Source of the DNA: Aspidapion aeneum
Taxonomy: Eukaryota; Arthropoda; Insecta; Coleoptera; Brentidae
Length of the DNA stretch: 64,000 bases
Direction of reading: 5' to 3'
Assembly: GCA_963576565.1 (NCBI GenBank)
Contig: OY755039.1
Coordinates: 74,356,771-74,420,770 of the forward strand
Under the pieces are notes generated by a model, which had not been told where the DNA came from, did not search any database, and worked only from the letters and a program-made list of their open reading frames with translations. How positions within the stretch are numbered: the stretch's first letter is position 1; every line of letters starts with the position of its first letter. Shown piece after piece: positions 22,170 through 33,182 of the stretch. The position numbers and the translations under genes were made by a program.

Positions 22170-23815
22170 GAGACCATAAAACCATTTCTTCGAACGGAAA
22201 ATTGTTTGAAAAAATTTTCTTCCTTTGGAAATTTGTTCGAAAACATTTTTTTCAAACGGAAATTTGTTCGAAAACATTTTTTTCAAACGGAAATTTGTTC
22301 GAACTACCATTTCTTTGAACGGAAATTTGTTTTCGAACTGAACTTTGTTTGTTAGCAATAGTTGTTCAAAAACATTTTCTTCGAATAGAAAACATTTTCT
22401 TCGAAAGCAAGTTTTTCGAAAAAAGACGCTCTAGATCTGGATTTCCAAACCTAACACAATTCATATAGTTTGACTAAGGCAAGGTCTTTCTAACATATTT
22501 TTTCAAAAAAACCCTGACTTCTTTCCCGGGATCGTAAACTGTCTGAAAATTTGTCTACTTTCCTCCTTTTGGAAGGTCGAAATTGGTATTTTCCTAAACT
22601 TTGTCAATTGATCGCAAACGTACCCCAACCGGTCCAGATACCCCCTGATGTGCTCAATTGAGAAAGGTTAGAGTAACACCGATTTCTACGTATTTTTTTG
22701 GGTAGCAACACGACGGGTCGCAGAACTTTGTTCGAAAACATTTTCTTCGAACGGAATTTTTTATGAAAACATTTTCTTTTAATGGAAATTTGTTTGAAAA
22801 CATTTTTTTTGAACGGAAATTTGTTCGAAAACCATTTCTTCGAACGGAAAATTGTTCGAAAATTTTTTTTTCCATCGTAAATTTGTTTGAAAACATTTTT
22901 TTTAAACGGAAATTTGTTCGAACACCATAAGGCAAGGTCTTTCTAACATATTTTTTCAAAAAAACCCTGACTTCTTTCCCGGGATCTTAAACTGTCTGAA
23001 AATTTGTCTACTTGCCTCCTTTTGGAAGGTCGAAATTGGTATTTACCTAAACTTTGTCAATGGATCGCAAACGTATCCGTGGGTGTAGTCAGGGTCTCGC
23101 TCAGGGTGGGGCAAAAAAGCAAAAAAATGTACAATTAATTATTTATTTCCCCTTTAATTCTCGTATTACTAAATGAGCTAAAGCCAGGATGGGGCAGGTG
23201 ACAAGCCAGGGTGGGGCAGGTGACTAGCCAGGGTGGGGCAAGTGCGTCCATGAACGTATCCGAACCGGTCCAGATACCCCCTGCTGTGCTCAATTGAGAA
23301 AGGTTAGAGTAACACCGATTTCAACCTTCCAAAATGAGGACCGGAAAGCTAATTTAGGGAAATCATTTTTCGAAAATAGGTTTCGGTTGATTCGGTTTGG
23401 TTTCACACCCTCTAGGATCCCGAGAAAGAAGTCAGGGAAGTTTTTGTTTCCAAAAATTGTTAGAAAAAGACCCCATTAGTCGAACTATATGAGTTGTGTT
23501 AAGTTTGGCAAGCCAGGTCTAAAAATTGTTTTTTCAAAAAATTTGTTTTCAAAGAAATGCTTTTTAACAAATTTTCATTAAAAAAAAATTATTTCGAACA
23601 AATTTCCGTTCAAAGAAAATGTTTTCGAATAAATTTCCGTTTGAAGAAAATGATTTCGAAAAATTTCTGTTTGAAGAAAACGTTTTCAAACAATTTTCCT
23701 TTCGAAAAAAACGTTTTTGAACAATCTTTTGTTCGAAGAAAATGTTTTCGAACAATTTTCGGTTTGAAGAAAATGATTTTCGAAGTTTATGCTTTCGAAC
23801 AATAATATTAAGATA
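22170..23815. mobile_element. Foldback built from TTCGAA-rich minisatellite
   Basis: Three blocks (about 22180-22420, 22725-22930 and 23540-23810) consist of a degenerate roughly 32-bp unit of the form CTTCGAACGGAAATTTGTTCGAAAACATTT, with the last block in opposite orientation to the first two. Between them are a direct repeat of about 150 bp (22478-22625, 22929-23075), a 60-bp direct repeat (GTCCAGATACCCCCTG at 22633 and 23267), and inverted flanks around ACACAATTCATATAGTT (22450 and 23490). The structure resembles Foldback elements. No protein is encoded; the ORFs are repeat artefacts. Confidence 0.55.
23085..23250. repeat. AGCCAGGGTGGGGCAGGTGAC short tandem repeat
   Basis: The phrase CAGGGTGGGGCA(A/G) occurs about four times between 23100 and 23245, spaced unevenly at first and then about 21-24 bases apart. 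It interrupts the second of the direct repeats in the minisatellite foldback. Confidence 0.5.
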
Positions 23816-24024
23816 TTTATATGAAACGTACTATAAAATTATAAGTAATTAAAGCCAAACCTTACTAAAAATCGAACTGTTTTTGGCCTTTTTTTGTCTT
23901 TTGATAAAATGTAAAAATCGGGATAAAAAGTGACTAAAAAAGAACCACAAAACCTAAAAACACCAAAAAAATAAAAAAATAAACTTGAAAAATAAACTAA
24001 ACAGTGCAAAAAGTTTCATTTTGT

Positions 24025-24070
24025 CCCTTGATATATATTATATTATAGTATATATATATATATATATATG
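24025..24070. repeat. (TA)n-rich microsatellite
   Basis: An interrupted TATATTATAT/TATATATA run in an AT-rich spacer. The preceding sequence TTTTGTCCCTTGATATATATTAT resembles TTTTATCCCTTGGTATATATTAT at 25110-25135, so both belong to a dispersed repeat. Confidence 0.7.
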
Positions 24071-24869
24071 TTTGTTTATTTATTACGTATTATTTTTATA
24101 CAAAAAACACAAATAATATTTAAAAGAAAATGATTTTTAACAATAAATATACCTAAAATAAATATTCATAACCCAAAAACTCAAGGAACATATTTTTTAT
24201 TTCTTAAGCTGTATAAAAACGAGTTCTTTTTAAGTTTTATTAAAACATTTTTTTTTCTCAGACTGTATAAAAATGAGTATTTTTCACGAACGTCTATGGA
24301 ATTTTGAGTACGGTTTTGACACTGATGTCGCTACCCCTGGGAAACGCCTGGCTTCCAGGATGCAGTGACCCTAGGAACGGAAGGTATGGAGCGCACAGAT
24401 CGAATAAACGAACGCTCTATTTAAAGCCGACCGAAACGAATTCTGTGAACTGCCTTGCGCTTGAGCGACACACAGTGGGGCAGAAGCACAAAAAGGTGCG
24501 ATAAAGTCCCACAGTGCAATTGATGTATTCCTTTGTAGTCAGGAACGTTTAAAATGAATTACTTAGTGATCCAAAATAAAAAAAAATTGACCCCGAGCTG
24601 TTAGTCGAGGTATAAGTGGTCGAATAAGCTTCAAAATATTTCCTAAAATACTATGTACGACGGCAATGTTTACAAAATATTATATTATGCTGTCGACCCT
24701 ACAGAAACGGAAAGGCCAAGTTTGCCCCCTCCCCAATAACTAATCGTCCCCCTGAAAAATGAAGACACCTAAACCCCCCAAAAAAAACTTGACAGAACCG
24801 ACATTAAATTTTTACACACTTTTCTTCTGTCTGACTTTCGCCATTTTTAAAACGACTTGACAGAAGCTT

Positions 24870-25010
24870 TCAGTGGCATATATAAGGGGGGGCCTGGGGG
24901 GCCCGGGCACCCCCCCGAAGCTAAGATTTTTCTAGATATTTTCCACATATTTCATGAATACAAACATAAAACAGCATAAAATACGGCATCATGAAAGTGT
25001 AAAATTAACG
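24870..25010. repeat. GC-rich transposon end (CAGTGGC type)
   Basis: Starts CAGTGGCATATATAAGGGGG and runs into GGGGGGCCCGGGCACCCCCC, then shares TAGATATTTTCCACATATTTCATGAATA and the GCATAAAATACGGCATCATGA block with 1065-1136. It is the opposite-end counterpart of the fragment at 1010-1219. No partner end is seen nearby. Confidence 0.45.
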
Positions 25011-25534
25011 TATAAACCTCGTTATAAAAGAGTATTTTTATCCTTTAACAAATTTTAGCTTTCGCTACGCTCGTGCTAAAAACTTTTAACCTTCAATTAA
25101 AAAGTGTCACTTTTATCCCTTGGTATATATTATAAGAACAGGGCCCTCTTTAATCCTTATTTTAGCGATAAAAATGTCACTTTTTATCCTTAAAATTAAA
25201 AAAAAGGCTCTATCAGACATTATGTTTTTAGTAAAGTAGCTGAAAACCACATAATTATAATTATAATTTAATTTTAGGGCAGAAAAATCCAAAAGTTTAA
25301 AAAATATCTCCTAAAATTCGTAATTAGTGGCTTGTTAGCTATTGGCCAATTATAAACCTCGCTACGCTCAGGCTACAAACTTTTTGCCGCGGGATAAGGT
25401 GTGACTTTTATTCCTTAATATATATTGAGTATAATAATAGTATGTGTAGATGTATATGTATTTAGTACGTTATATTTTAAATATCTATACTACATTTTAA
25501 ACACACATTTCGCTAAGTTTAGAGAAAAATGTTA
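25011..25534. other. Dispersed repeat with CGCTACGCTC words
   Basis: No gene. TTCGCTACGCTCGTGCTAAAAAC (25060) and CTCGCTACGCTCAGGCTACAAAC (25354) are each followed by a region with AAGTGTCACTTTTATCC or GTGTGACTTTTATTCC and TATATATT, so a unit of about 290 bp appears twice. Class unknown. Confidence 0.4.
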
Positions 25535-25538
25535 ATAT

Positions 25539-25972
25539 TGTTACGGGTTCTCCACAACAATTAAATCTCGCAATTGTTAAAAACGATACGTCAATTTATT
25601 TCGACAAATTATGTACAAAAAACACGCACTTAAACTTACTAATAACTTGCTAATAATTCACTACTTTAATCCGCCTATTAACTTCGCGTTAACATCTAGC
25701 GATCACTACCATTGGTTATCTCTGACTGCCCGATGCACGACGTCCGGCCCTATATATAAAGGTCTGCCTACTATTCGAGAATTTTCCATCCTTGTTCGAT
25801 TCGGAATTATTCCACCCTTTTCTAGAACACGGACCGTTCGCATACCAGTTTGTCACAGATAACGCAACTAAAACCTAGATTAAGAATACAACCATAAAAT
25901 ACGTCAACCTAATACTACACTAAACCTAAATAAATTCTTACTATAAAATTTAAATAACTTAAATTTGTAACA
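25539..25972 (-). repeat. Gypsy 3' LTR
   Basis: A 434-bp LTR starting and ending TGTTAC.../...GTAACA, preceded on the + strand by ATAT. It contains the same TATA-like element (25751-25760) as the 5' copy. An apparent 83-residue ORF in both LTRs is not a gene. Confidence 0.94.
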
Positions 25973-25990
25973 CTATCCTCCTCTTCAGGT
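25973..25990 (-). other. Gypsy polypurine tract
   Basis: On the minus strand, GAAGAGGAGGATAG lies directly against the 3' LTR. Purine richness and position match the plus-strand primer site of Ty3/Gypsy elements. Confidence 0.8.
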
Positions 25991-26945
25991 TTGATCGTCT
26001 CGATCAACATTTCCCAGGTAAGGTTTTAGTCTGTCTAGATGAACAACTTTCATCTTGGACTTCGGGCTTTTCTGGATTCGGTAGACTACATCATTAATTC
26101 TCTTGACAACTTTATAAGGCCCTTCCCATGGTGGTGTCAACTTAGGTGATCTTCCTTTCTTGCGTTGAGGATTGTATAGCCAGACTTGATCATTCTCTTT
26201 GAACCCTGAAGTTTGCTTTCAGGTCATATCTCGCTTTCATGCGGTCACTGGCTATTTCTATTCGCTCTCTAACCACTTCATGGATATCGTGCAGCTTTTG
26301 CCTTAAACGTTCGACATAGTCATTAACCTCTAAGTGTTCTTCTTCAGGTGAACCAAACATGATATCACATGGTAAACGCAGTTCTCTACCAAACAGGATA
26401 CTAGATGGAGTAGCTCCTGTCGTATTGTGAATGGCGGTTCTATAGGCAATCAAAAACAATGGAATATATTGGTCCCAATCTGTTTGGTGCTCATCAACAA
26501 CTTTGCAAAGATGTTCTTCTATTGTTTTATTAAATCTTTTAACCATACCATCTGACTGCGGATGTAAAGCAGTAGTCCGTGTTTTATATATTCCTAAAAG
26601 GTCACAGAGATTCTGGAAGAGCTTTGATTCAAAGTTTCTTCCTTGATCTGATTGTTCTTCCAAAGGAATGCCAAATCGGCTGAAAACATCATTTACCAGA
26701 ACTTCTGCAACTGTAGCGGCCTCTTGGTTAGGCAAAGCAAAAACTTCTGGCCATTTGCTAAAGTAATCCATGACAACAAGGATGTATTTGTTGCCCTTTT
26801 TAGTTTCTGGAAATGGTCCGGCCACATCAATAGCAATGCGTTCGAATGGCAGACCTACGTTATATTGTTTCATTTGACCTCTGGACCTTGTTTTGGGACC
26901 TTGGCTGGCTGCACAAGTCGAACATCGGCGGCACCAGTTTTTCAC
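25990..26945 (-). pseudogene. Gypsy integrase
   Basis: Codes from the second half of the zinc-binding head (WCRRCSTCA) through the catalytic core to a C-terminal GPY/F-type module. The core has the two Asp residues in IDVAGPFPETKKG and QSDQGRNFES. At the third position the motif reads SDGMVKRFNKT, with Lys where families have the catalytic Glu. The open frame stops at 26190 after a one-base shift. In the next frame, coding continues to about 25990 with WLYNPQRKKGR and WEGPYKVVKR, the chromatin/target-associated module. The upstream pol ORF is separated by another shift at about 26945. Confidence 0.88.
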
Positions 26946-29539
26946 ATCTTGAAAGTAATTGACCCAATAAATCGGTTTCGAATTTTGTCCATGGTTTTAT
27001 TTATGCCTAGGTGCGCGCCTGATTTTCCACCATGGCATTCGGCCATTATATTGTCTACCATGCTCCTAGGAACCACTACTTGATTAACCACAGTAAGGCC
27101 ATCGGCACTTTCCCAGGCACGTTTAAGGATGTTTTCTTCTACTACCAGTGAATCCCATTGTGCCCACAGTGATTTGAATATCACCCCTTGGTTTGCGATA
27201 TCTTGCCATGATGGTCGTGGGTTGTTCTCTTCTTTCAATCGCAAGATAGGTCCTACATCTTTGACGTTAAGTTGTGTGGTTCTAATCGAAGCCGACATCC
27301 ATTCTTCATCTGGTTCTAACTTTATCTGGCGCACGTAGGTAATTCCTTCTTTCTGGTCAATTTTCCTGCAATGTTTACAATCCTCAGGGCAAGGTCTTCT
27401 GGACAATGCATCCGCATTATTATGCACCCTTCCCGCTCGGTGCTTAATTTGATAATGGCATTGTTGTAGCTTTTCTATCCATCTCGCGACTTGCCCCTCA
27501 GGTTGTTTCATTTTCATGAGCCACTGTAACGCAGCATGATCCGTTCTAATCAGAAACTCTTGTCCATAGAGATATTTGTGAAAGTAATCTACGAATTTAA
27601 TGATGGCTAGGAGCTCCTTTCTGGTAACACAATAATTTCTCTCTGGTTTGGATAGCTTTTTGCTGAAAAATTTGATGACCCGTTCTTCTCCATCTTGTAC
27701 TTGGGAGAGTACTGCTCCTATGCCATCGTTGCTCGCATCAGTATCTAATATGAATTTACCTTTGGGAATGGGATATGCAAGAATCGGACTAGAACATAAT
27801 GCTGCTTTTAGTCTTCTAAATGCTTGGTCACATTCGGTATTCCATTTGTAAGAAGCTTTATCTTCTGTAAGTCTATGTAATGGAGAAGCTATTTTGGCGA
27901 ATCCTTCTACAAATCGTCTGTAGTATGTACACAGACCCAAAAAGCTTCTCAATTCATATTTGTCACGAGGTTGAGGCCATTCTTTTATTGCTTGTAACTT
28001 TTTTTCGTCGGTACGGATGCCTTCTCGGGAAACGACGTGACCCAAGAGCTCAACTTTTTCTTGGAATAGAAAACACTTCTTTGAGTTTAGTTTAAGATTT
28101 GCGTTCCTGATTCTTGAAAATACTTCTCGTAAATTGTCTAGATGATCTTCAAATGATTTTCCCATTACTATGACATCATCCAAATAGACTAAGCAGGTTT
28201 TCCAAGTAAGGCCTCGTAGAACGACTTCCATTAGTCTTTCAAATGTAGCTGGGGCATTGCATTGGCCAAATGGCATCACATTAAACTGATAAAGTCCACT
28301 TCCAGCAGAGAATGCAGTCTTCTCTTTATCTCTTTCAAAGATTCCTACTTGCCAATACCCACTTTTCAGGTCAAGAGTAGAAAACCAATATGATCCTGCC
28401 AACGTTGTTAATGTGTCGTCTATTCTTGGCAGTGGGTAACTATCTTTCTTGGTCACATCGTTAAGTTTCCTGTAGTCGACACAAAATCTAGTACTTCCAT
28501 CCTTTTTAGTGACCAACACCACAGGAGATGACCAAGGACTTGATGACTCTTCAATAACACCGTCGCTGAGCATTTTATTAATGAGATTGTGAACTTCTTC
28601 TTGTTTGGCCATTGGTAGTCTTCTTCGGGGCTGTCTTATTGGTTGGGCATCGCCAGTGTTGATGGAATGTTGAATAAGGTTTGTGCGGCCCGAACTACTC
28701 TTAGTTTTAAAGATATTGCTTTGCTCTTCTATAAACTCTCTCGCTTTACTAAATTCTTCTGGAGTGAGATGTTGCCAAGTGGACTGAAATTGCTGAAGTA
28801 CCTCCGTTGGTAACTTGATTTTATCCTCCGAAGTTGGCTCTTCACATCTTGTTACTTTCTGGAATGGCTCAAATAATGCTACCACCTCCCCCTTATTAAT
28901 TTTGACACTATTTGGGAAAATATTGGCGACTCTATTCGGGATGTCTTTATCGGTTTTAACTAGTGACTTTGCAACGAGGTAGGTGTTGGGTAATTTCTGT
29001 TGGCTTATGAGTCCGACGCAGCTTGATGTTTTACTTTCTAGCCTCCCAAAAATGATGGTCTCACTGTTACCGACCAGTCTTGTTGTACATACTGCCACGA
29101 CCTTTATTGGTTCTTTATTGAAGTGACTATTTGACAAAATGAACTCTTCATTCCCAAATCTTAGGGTATTAAGTTTATTATCAAACGCAAATCCATGTTT
29201 ACTTATCAAGTCCATTCCCAAAATAAATTCGTCTTCTATTTCGGCAACCAATACAGTGTGGCGAATCTTCAATCTTCCCAGCTGTAGGTCTATATCTGTC
29301 TGCCCCAACACGTCGGCGGATTCTCCAGTCACAGTCTTAAGTGTTATTTTCTTTTCTATTGGTCGAATTTTATATCTCGTTGCAATTTTGAACTTAAGCA
29401 ATGATATGGCAGCACCAGTGTCTACTGTTATATTAACTTTTCTCCCATTAATGAGTCCGTCGATGTTAAGACTGTCAGCAGTATATTTTAGGCTCTTAAT
29501 AGAGTAAATTTTGGGGGCTCCATTCCCATTAGCCAACAC
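26942..29539 (-). pseudogene. Gypsy pol: protease, RT, RNase H
   Basis: An 865-residue open stretch. It has protease DTGAAISLL (residues 40-48); RT motifs FCVDYRKLNDVTKKDSYPLP (about 350), FSTLDLKSGYWQV (about 388), the FGQCNAPATF box and the active-site box YLDDVIV (about 450); then RNase H FILDTDASNDGIG (about 595) and the ADALSRRPCP connection. It ends at about residue 850 in the integrase zinc head (HLGINKTMDKI), where a one-base shift moves coding into the 26190-26945 frame. The domains are otherwise free of stops. The displayed Met is only the first in the frame, since pol is normally expressed from gag-pol readthrough or frameshift. Confidence 0.92.
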
Positions 29540-29562
29540 CCGCCCCTCTGCGTTGACTAGTT

Positions 29563-30875
29563 TTAGTTTTCCTGATATCTTGCTCGGTACTCTGTCCCGC
29601 TAGATGGCGAGCGAGACCTTATTTGGACGCGACAATCGCGTTGAATATGCCCTGTACGTCCGCATCTAAAACACTTTACATTTGGAGGGGATAGTCTGCT
29701 TTCTTTCAAAGAGTCAATCTTCTCTATCAGTGATTGAAACATTTGGTTTAGCGTTTTTGAGTTGACCTCATGTCCATTGCTCATTTCTTCTCCCTCCTGA
29801 ATTGAAACAGCTCTTACTTTTGGCCTCGACATATTATTTGATGATTCAATTTCAAGGGCTCGAATCAACACTTCACTGCTGTTATGGAAGCGTCCTCGAC
29901 GAAGTAACTTTGCTAAGTCCGTGTCTCGTAATCCGTTAATAAAGCGATCTACCGTGAAGGGATCTCTGTAATTTTCTGGCATTTCTGGGTAAGCTAAATA
30001 CATCAGCCTCCTGATATCGGCTTCATACTCTTGCAATGATTCTCCTGGTCTTTGTTGACGAATATTTAATTCTGACCAATGTAAATTTCGCAAGTGTTCG
30101 TCTCCATACCTTCTTTCTAACGCTGCCATTAAAGCATTATAATTCTGTTTTTGTTCGACTGGAATGGACCGTAAAATTCCCAGAGCAGGTTCTCGTAGAG
30201 CTACTAACAAAGCTCTAGCTTTTTCTTCATCATCCCAACCATTTGCAGCAGCGGCAGCTTCAAACTGTTGTTTGTAAGTAGACCAGGAAGACGTACCATC
30301 AAAATTTGGAGGCTTAATGTTTTGGTTGGAATTTACAACACATCCTTGAGATTTTATCTTGTTGTGTTCTTTCTGAAGCTGTATAAACTGTTTTGACATG
30401 TCCTGGAATTTTTCTTCTATGGTTTGAAAAACTTGTTCCCTAACATTCTGTAGTTTGGTCTCCACTTTTTCTTCAACATTTTGTACCTTTTCCTCAACAT
30501 TTTGTACCTTTTCTTCTGCATTCTGCAATTTATTTTGTACCTTTTGTTCCACACTATGCATTCTTTGAGTTATTTCTTCCTTAAGATCTTCGGTTGCACT
30601 CTTGAACTCTTCTCTCAGCTGTTCGGAGTTGCTCTTTATTTGATCGAAGTTTTCTTGAATGCCATCTAATCTTTGCTCAAATGTCTGTTTCATATCGTTC
30701 TGGTTTTTTTTTCGATGGTCTGTCTCATATCATTCTGATTTTGTTCAATAGTGTGTTTCATGTCGTCCATGGTGTATTTCATATCGCCCTGGTTTTGAGC
30801 CATTTGAGCTGCTAGAGCCTGCATCATTTTAGTTAAATCTTCCATCTTGGCCGATCTTTGTCTAGTAAGCATCAA
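29563..30875 (-). pseudogene. Gypsy gag
   Basis: Likely starts at the ATG at 30875 or the Met at about 30845 (MEDLTKMMQALAAQMAQ). A frameshift in the T8 run near 30704-30711 (A8 on the coding strand) leads into the 376-residue ORF ending at 29563. The N-terminal third is a long coiled coil with a repeated (V)QNVEEK heptad-like phrase. The middle holds a Ty3-type gag core (WSTYKQQFEAAAAANGW, QRPGESLQEYEADIRRL). A CCHC knuckle, CFRCGRTGHIQRDC, lies near residue 340. Gag packages element RNA. Confidence 0.85.
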
Positions 30876-30914
30876 CTTCGTGATAAATCACTTAAAACGT
30901 GTATTTTAGGGCTA

Positions 30915-31450
30915 AAAAAAGCGAATGTCGAAGTCAGTTTTTCAATATCTCTTCCAATTCTTAAATAGAACCTAATGGAATGTTCTGGAATATACTGGTA
31001 AATGCTACTCTTTCTGCTACTAGGCAAATGTAGAAGTCACTTTTTTTATTATCTCTTTGGGTTCTCAAATAGACCGTCGTGGAATGTTATGGAATATTCT
31101 AGAAGTAATTTCTAACTCTTACTTTTAAAATAACTAAGCTACTGTCGAAGTCGGTATTTGTATATCTCTTCTAGTTTTTGAATAGAATGTCGTAGAATGT
31201 TATGGAATCTTCTAGAAATTCTTTTTAGTTCTTACTTTTCAAATTACTAAGCTAATGTCGAAGTCGCTTTTTGGATATTTCTTCTGGTTTTCGAATAGAG
31301 CGTCGTAGAAAGTGATGGAATATTCTAGAAATTCTTTCTATTTCTTACTTTTTAACTAACTAAGCTAATGTCGAAGTCGATTCTTAAATATCTCTTTTGG
31401 TTTTTGAATAAATCAATATTGAACTTCTTCGAATATTCTGGAAAAATCAC
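30915..31450 (-). repeat. 113-bp tandem repeats in the Gypsy leader
   Basis: Between the primer site and gag, a unit containing the AATGTCGAAGTC block, ATATCTCTTC, GAATAGAA and TATGGAATATTCTAGAA recurs about five times. The last three start at 31138, 31251 and 31364, exactly 113 bases apart; the first two, near 30925 and 31025, are more diverged. It is noncoding. By position it could carry packaging or transcription signals. Confidence 0.75.
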
Positions 31451-31524
31451 TTACTGTTCTTCTTTTCAATTGTCCTAGCCGGTGGTACTATGTAAGGATA
31501 GTCTTTGCACTATTTATTTCTTTT

Positions 31525-31543
31525 AATCCCACTTCTGACACCA
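31525..31543 (-). other. Gypsy primer-binding site (tRNA-Leu type)
   Basis: On the minus strand, TGGTGTCAGAAGTGGGATT lies two bases inside the 5' LTR. It is complementary to the 3' end of animal tRNA-Leu (…CCCACTTCTGACACCA), as I recall that tRNA. The match runs 18-19 bases. Confidence 0.8.
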
Positions 31544-31545
31544 AT

Positions 31546-31979
31546 TGTTACGGGTTCTCCACAACAATTAAAACTCGCAATTGTTAAAAACGATACGTCA
31601 ATTTATTTCGACAAATTATGTACAAAAAACACGCACTTAAACTTACTAATAACTTGCTAATAATTCACTACTTTAATCCGCCTATTAACTTCGCGTTAAC
31701 ATCTAGCAAACACAACCATTGGTTATCTCTGACTGCCCGATGCACGACGTCCGGCCCTATATATAAGGGTCTGCCTACTATTCGAGAATTTTCCATCCTG
31801 GTTCGATTCGGAATTATTCCACCCTTTTCTAGAACACGGACCGTTCGCATACCAGTTTGTCACAGATAACGCAACTAAAACCTAGATTAAGAATACAACC
31901 ATAAAATACGTCAACCTAATACTACACTAAACCTAAATAAATTCTAACTATAAAATTTAAATAACTTAAATTTGTAACA
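31546..31979 (-). repeat. Gypsy 5' LTR
   Basis: A 434-bp LTR, the upstream one because pol is on the minus strand. It is followed on the + strand by the ATAT duplication. It differs from 25539-25972 by about seven substitutions (for example in the CTAGCAAACACAACC block). Confidence 0.94.
31755..31768 (-). promoter_or_regulatory. TATA-like promoter in the Gypsy 5' LTR
   Basis: CTTATATATAGGG on the minus strand, followed about 25-35 bases downstream by GGGCAGTCAGAG, a plausible initiator. The spacing fits a polymerase II core promoter that would start the genomic RNA within the LTR. It is conserved in the other LTR. Confidence 0.55.
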
Positions 31980-31983
31980 ATAT

Positions 31984-33182
31984 TTAAAAATTAATTCCGG
32001 CCTTATTAGCAAAAAGTAGCAGTTAAATGTGGCATCATTTTAAAAAGGAAAGTTCAATAAAAAATGACATGTGAAAACTCGCCCGCGACTGCGGGCGACA
32101 AGTTACTTTGTGTCCACGTATATTTTTAAAATTAAATAAAATAATTTTTTTTTTAAACATTTTACAAAAATGGCAGTTTGAAGAAAAACAACAAAAAATT
32201 TTGCATTTTTTTTATACGAGAATAATGTACTCACCATAGTGATTATCTGACATAATTAAAATTATTTTGCCCAAACTTGATCAACATTAAAAATTGTGGC
32301 AAAGTTGATTCATTTGTGTTCTTAAAACAACTACGCAACGTCAGTTTTCAAAACACGCTAACTTTGACAAGGTGTTTTATTCATTTGTTTGACGTTTGAC
32401 TATCCGGAGCTAACTTGCTATGGTAAAGCGATTATTAATAAATAGTTTTCAGTAAAAATATTTCCCATATTAGATAAATGAGTTCTGCACTAATTCGCAT
32501 GTTTTCTTGATTTTGCCCCTCTGTGCGACAGGGCCAGTTGGTGTTCTGTAAGGGCCAGTCTTTTCGTGTTATAGGTCTATGGGATAATTTTGTATGTTTG
32601 GTGTTCTGTGTTTGTATTTGTTTGTTTATACAATAGTTTATCTTGTATAAAATGATTTTTGGTGTACCGTGAAAGGAAGTTTAATTGTGGAAATCTGTGG
32701 AAAAGTTATACCTAGATAGAGCTTATTAGGAAATTCAGATAGAGGTAGGTAGGAATCATATAGGTCGTAGAATACCTGTAGGTTGACATATATAGATATA
32801 ATATATCCAAATATGTCCACATACAACAGAGACTAACCGGTCCTAGTCATAATTTTCCTTATTTATATTCCCAGCTATATCTGTCACATGCAGGAACATA
32901 GAACTAGCCATGATCCACAGTACAGTTTCACTCCTTGCTAGGGATGGGTTGAATGTACTGGACCTATTACTTTGGAACAGGTGGATGGTTTTCGAGAAAA
33001 GTGACATAAGTAAAATAAAGTAGTTTTGTAAAAAATCACTTTTAAAATTACATTGACAGAATATTTTGTATTTTGAAACCTTGATGGCTATTGTCAACTT
33101 TTAATGGTTTTAGGTAATTCTTATAAAAAAGTACTTTACGAAAATTACTTATTATAAAAATTTTGATGATTTGGGACCAAAC
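31984..33182. other. AT-rich spacer, no gene
   Basis: No supported gene. It contains a short GC hairpin (CGCCCGC-GACT-GCGGGCG, 32081-32098). A block near 32985-33010 (GGATGGTTTTCGAGAAAAGTGACA) reappears inverted near 50625-50650, hinting at related repeat sequence on both sides of the 33-50 kb nest. Confidence 0.35.

Larger units (their letters stand above)
25539..31979 (-). mobile_element. Ty3/Gypsy LTR retrotransposon, complete with broken genes
   Basis: A 6.4-kb element on the minus strand with 434-bp LTRs at both ends, a 4-bp target duplication ATAT (25535-25538, 31980-31983), a tRNA-Leu-type primer site, a leader with tandem repeats, gag, pol (protease, RT, RNase H, integrase) and a polypurine tract. 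Integrase follows RNase H, as in Ty3/Gypsy. About seven visible LTR substitutions in 434 (under 2%) suggest a fairly recent insertion. Frameshifts in gag and pol and a lost integrase Glu make this copy non-autonomous. Confidence 0.94.

Noticed and set aside
22089..23805. Phe/Lys/Asn-rich ORFs
   Set aside because: They are the translated minisatellite unit (TTCGAA-rich), not genes.
25611..25862. 83-residue ORF present twice (25611-25862, 31618-31869)
   Set aside because: It lies wholly inside the two Gypsy LTRs and has no protein features.
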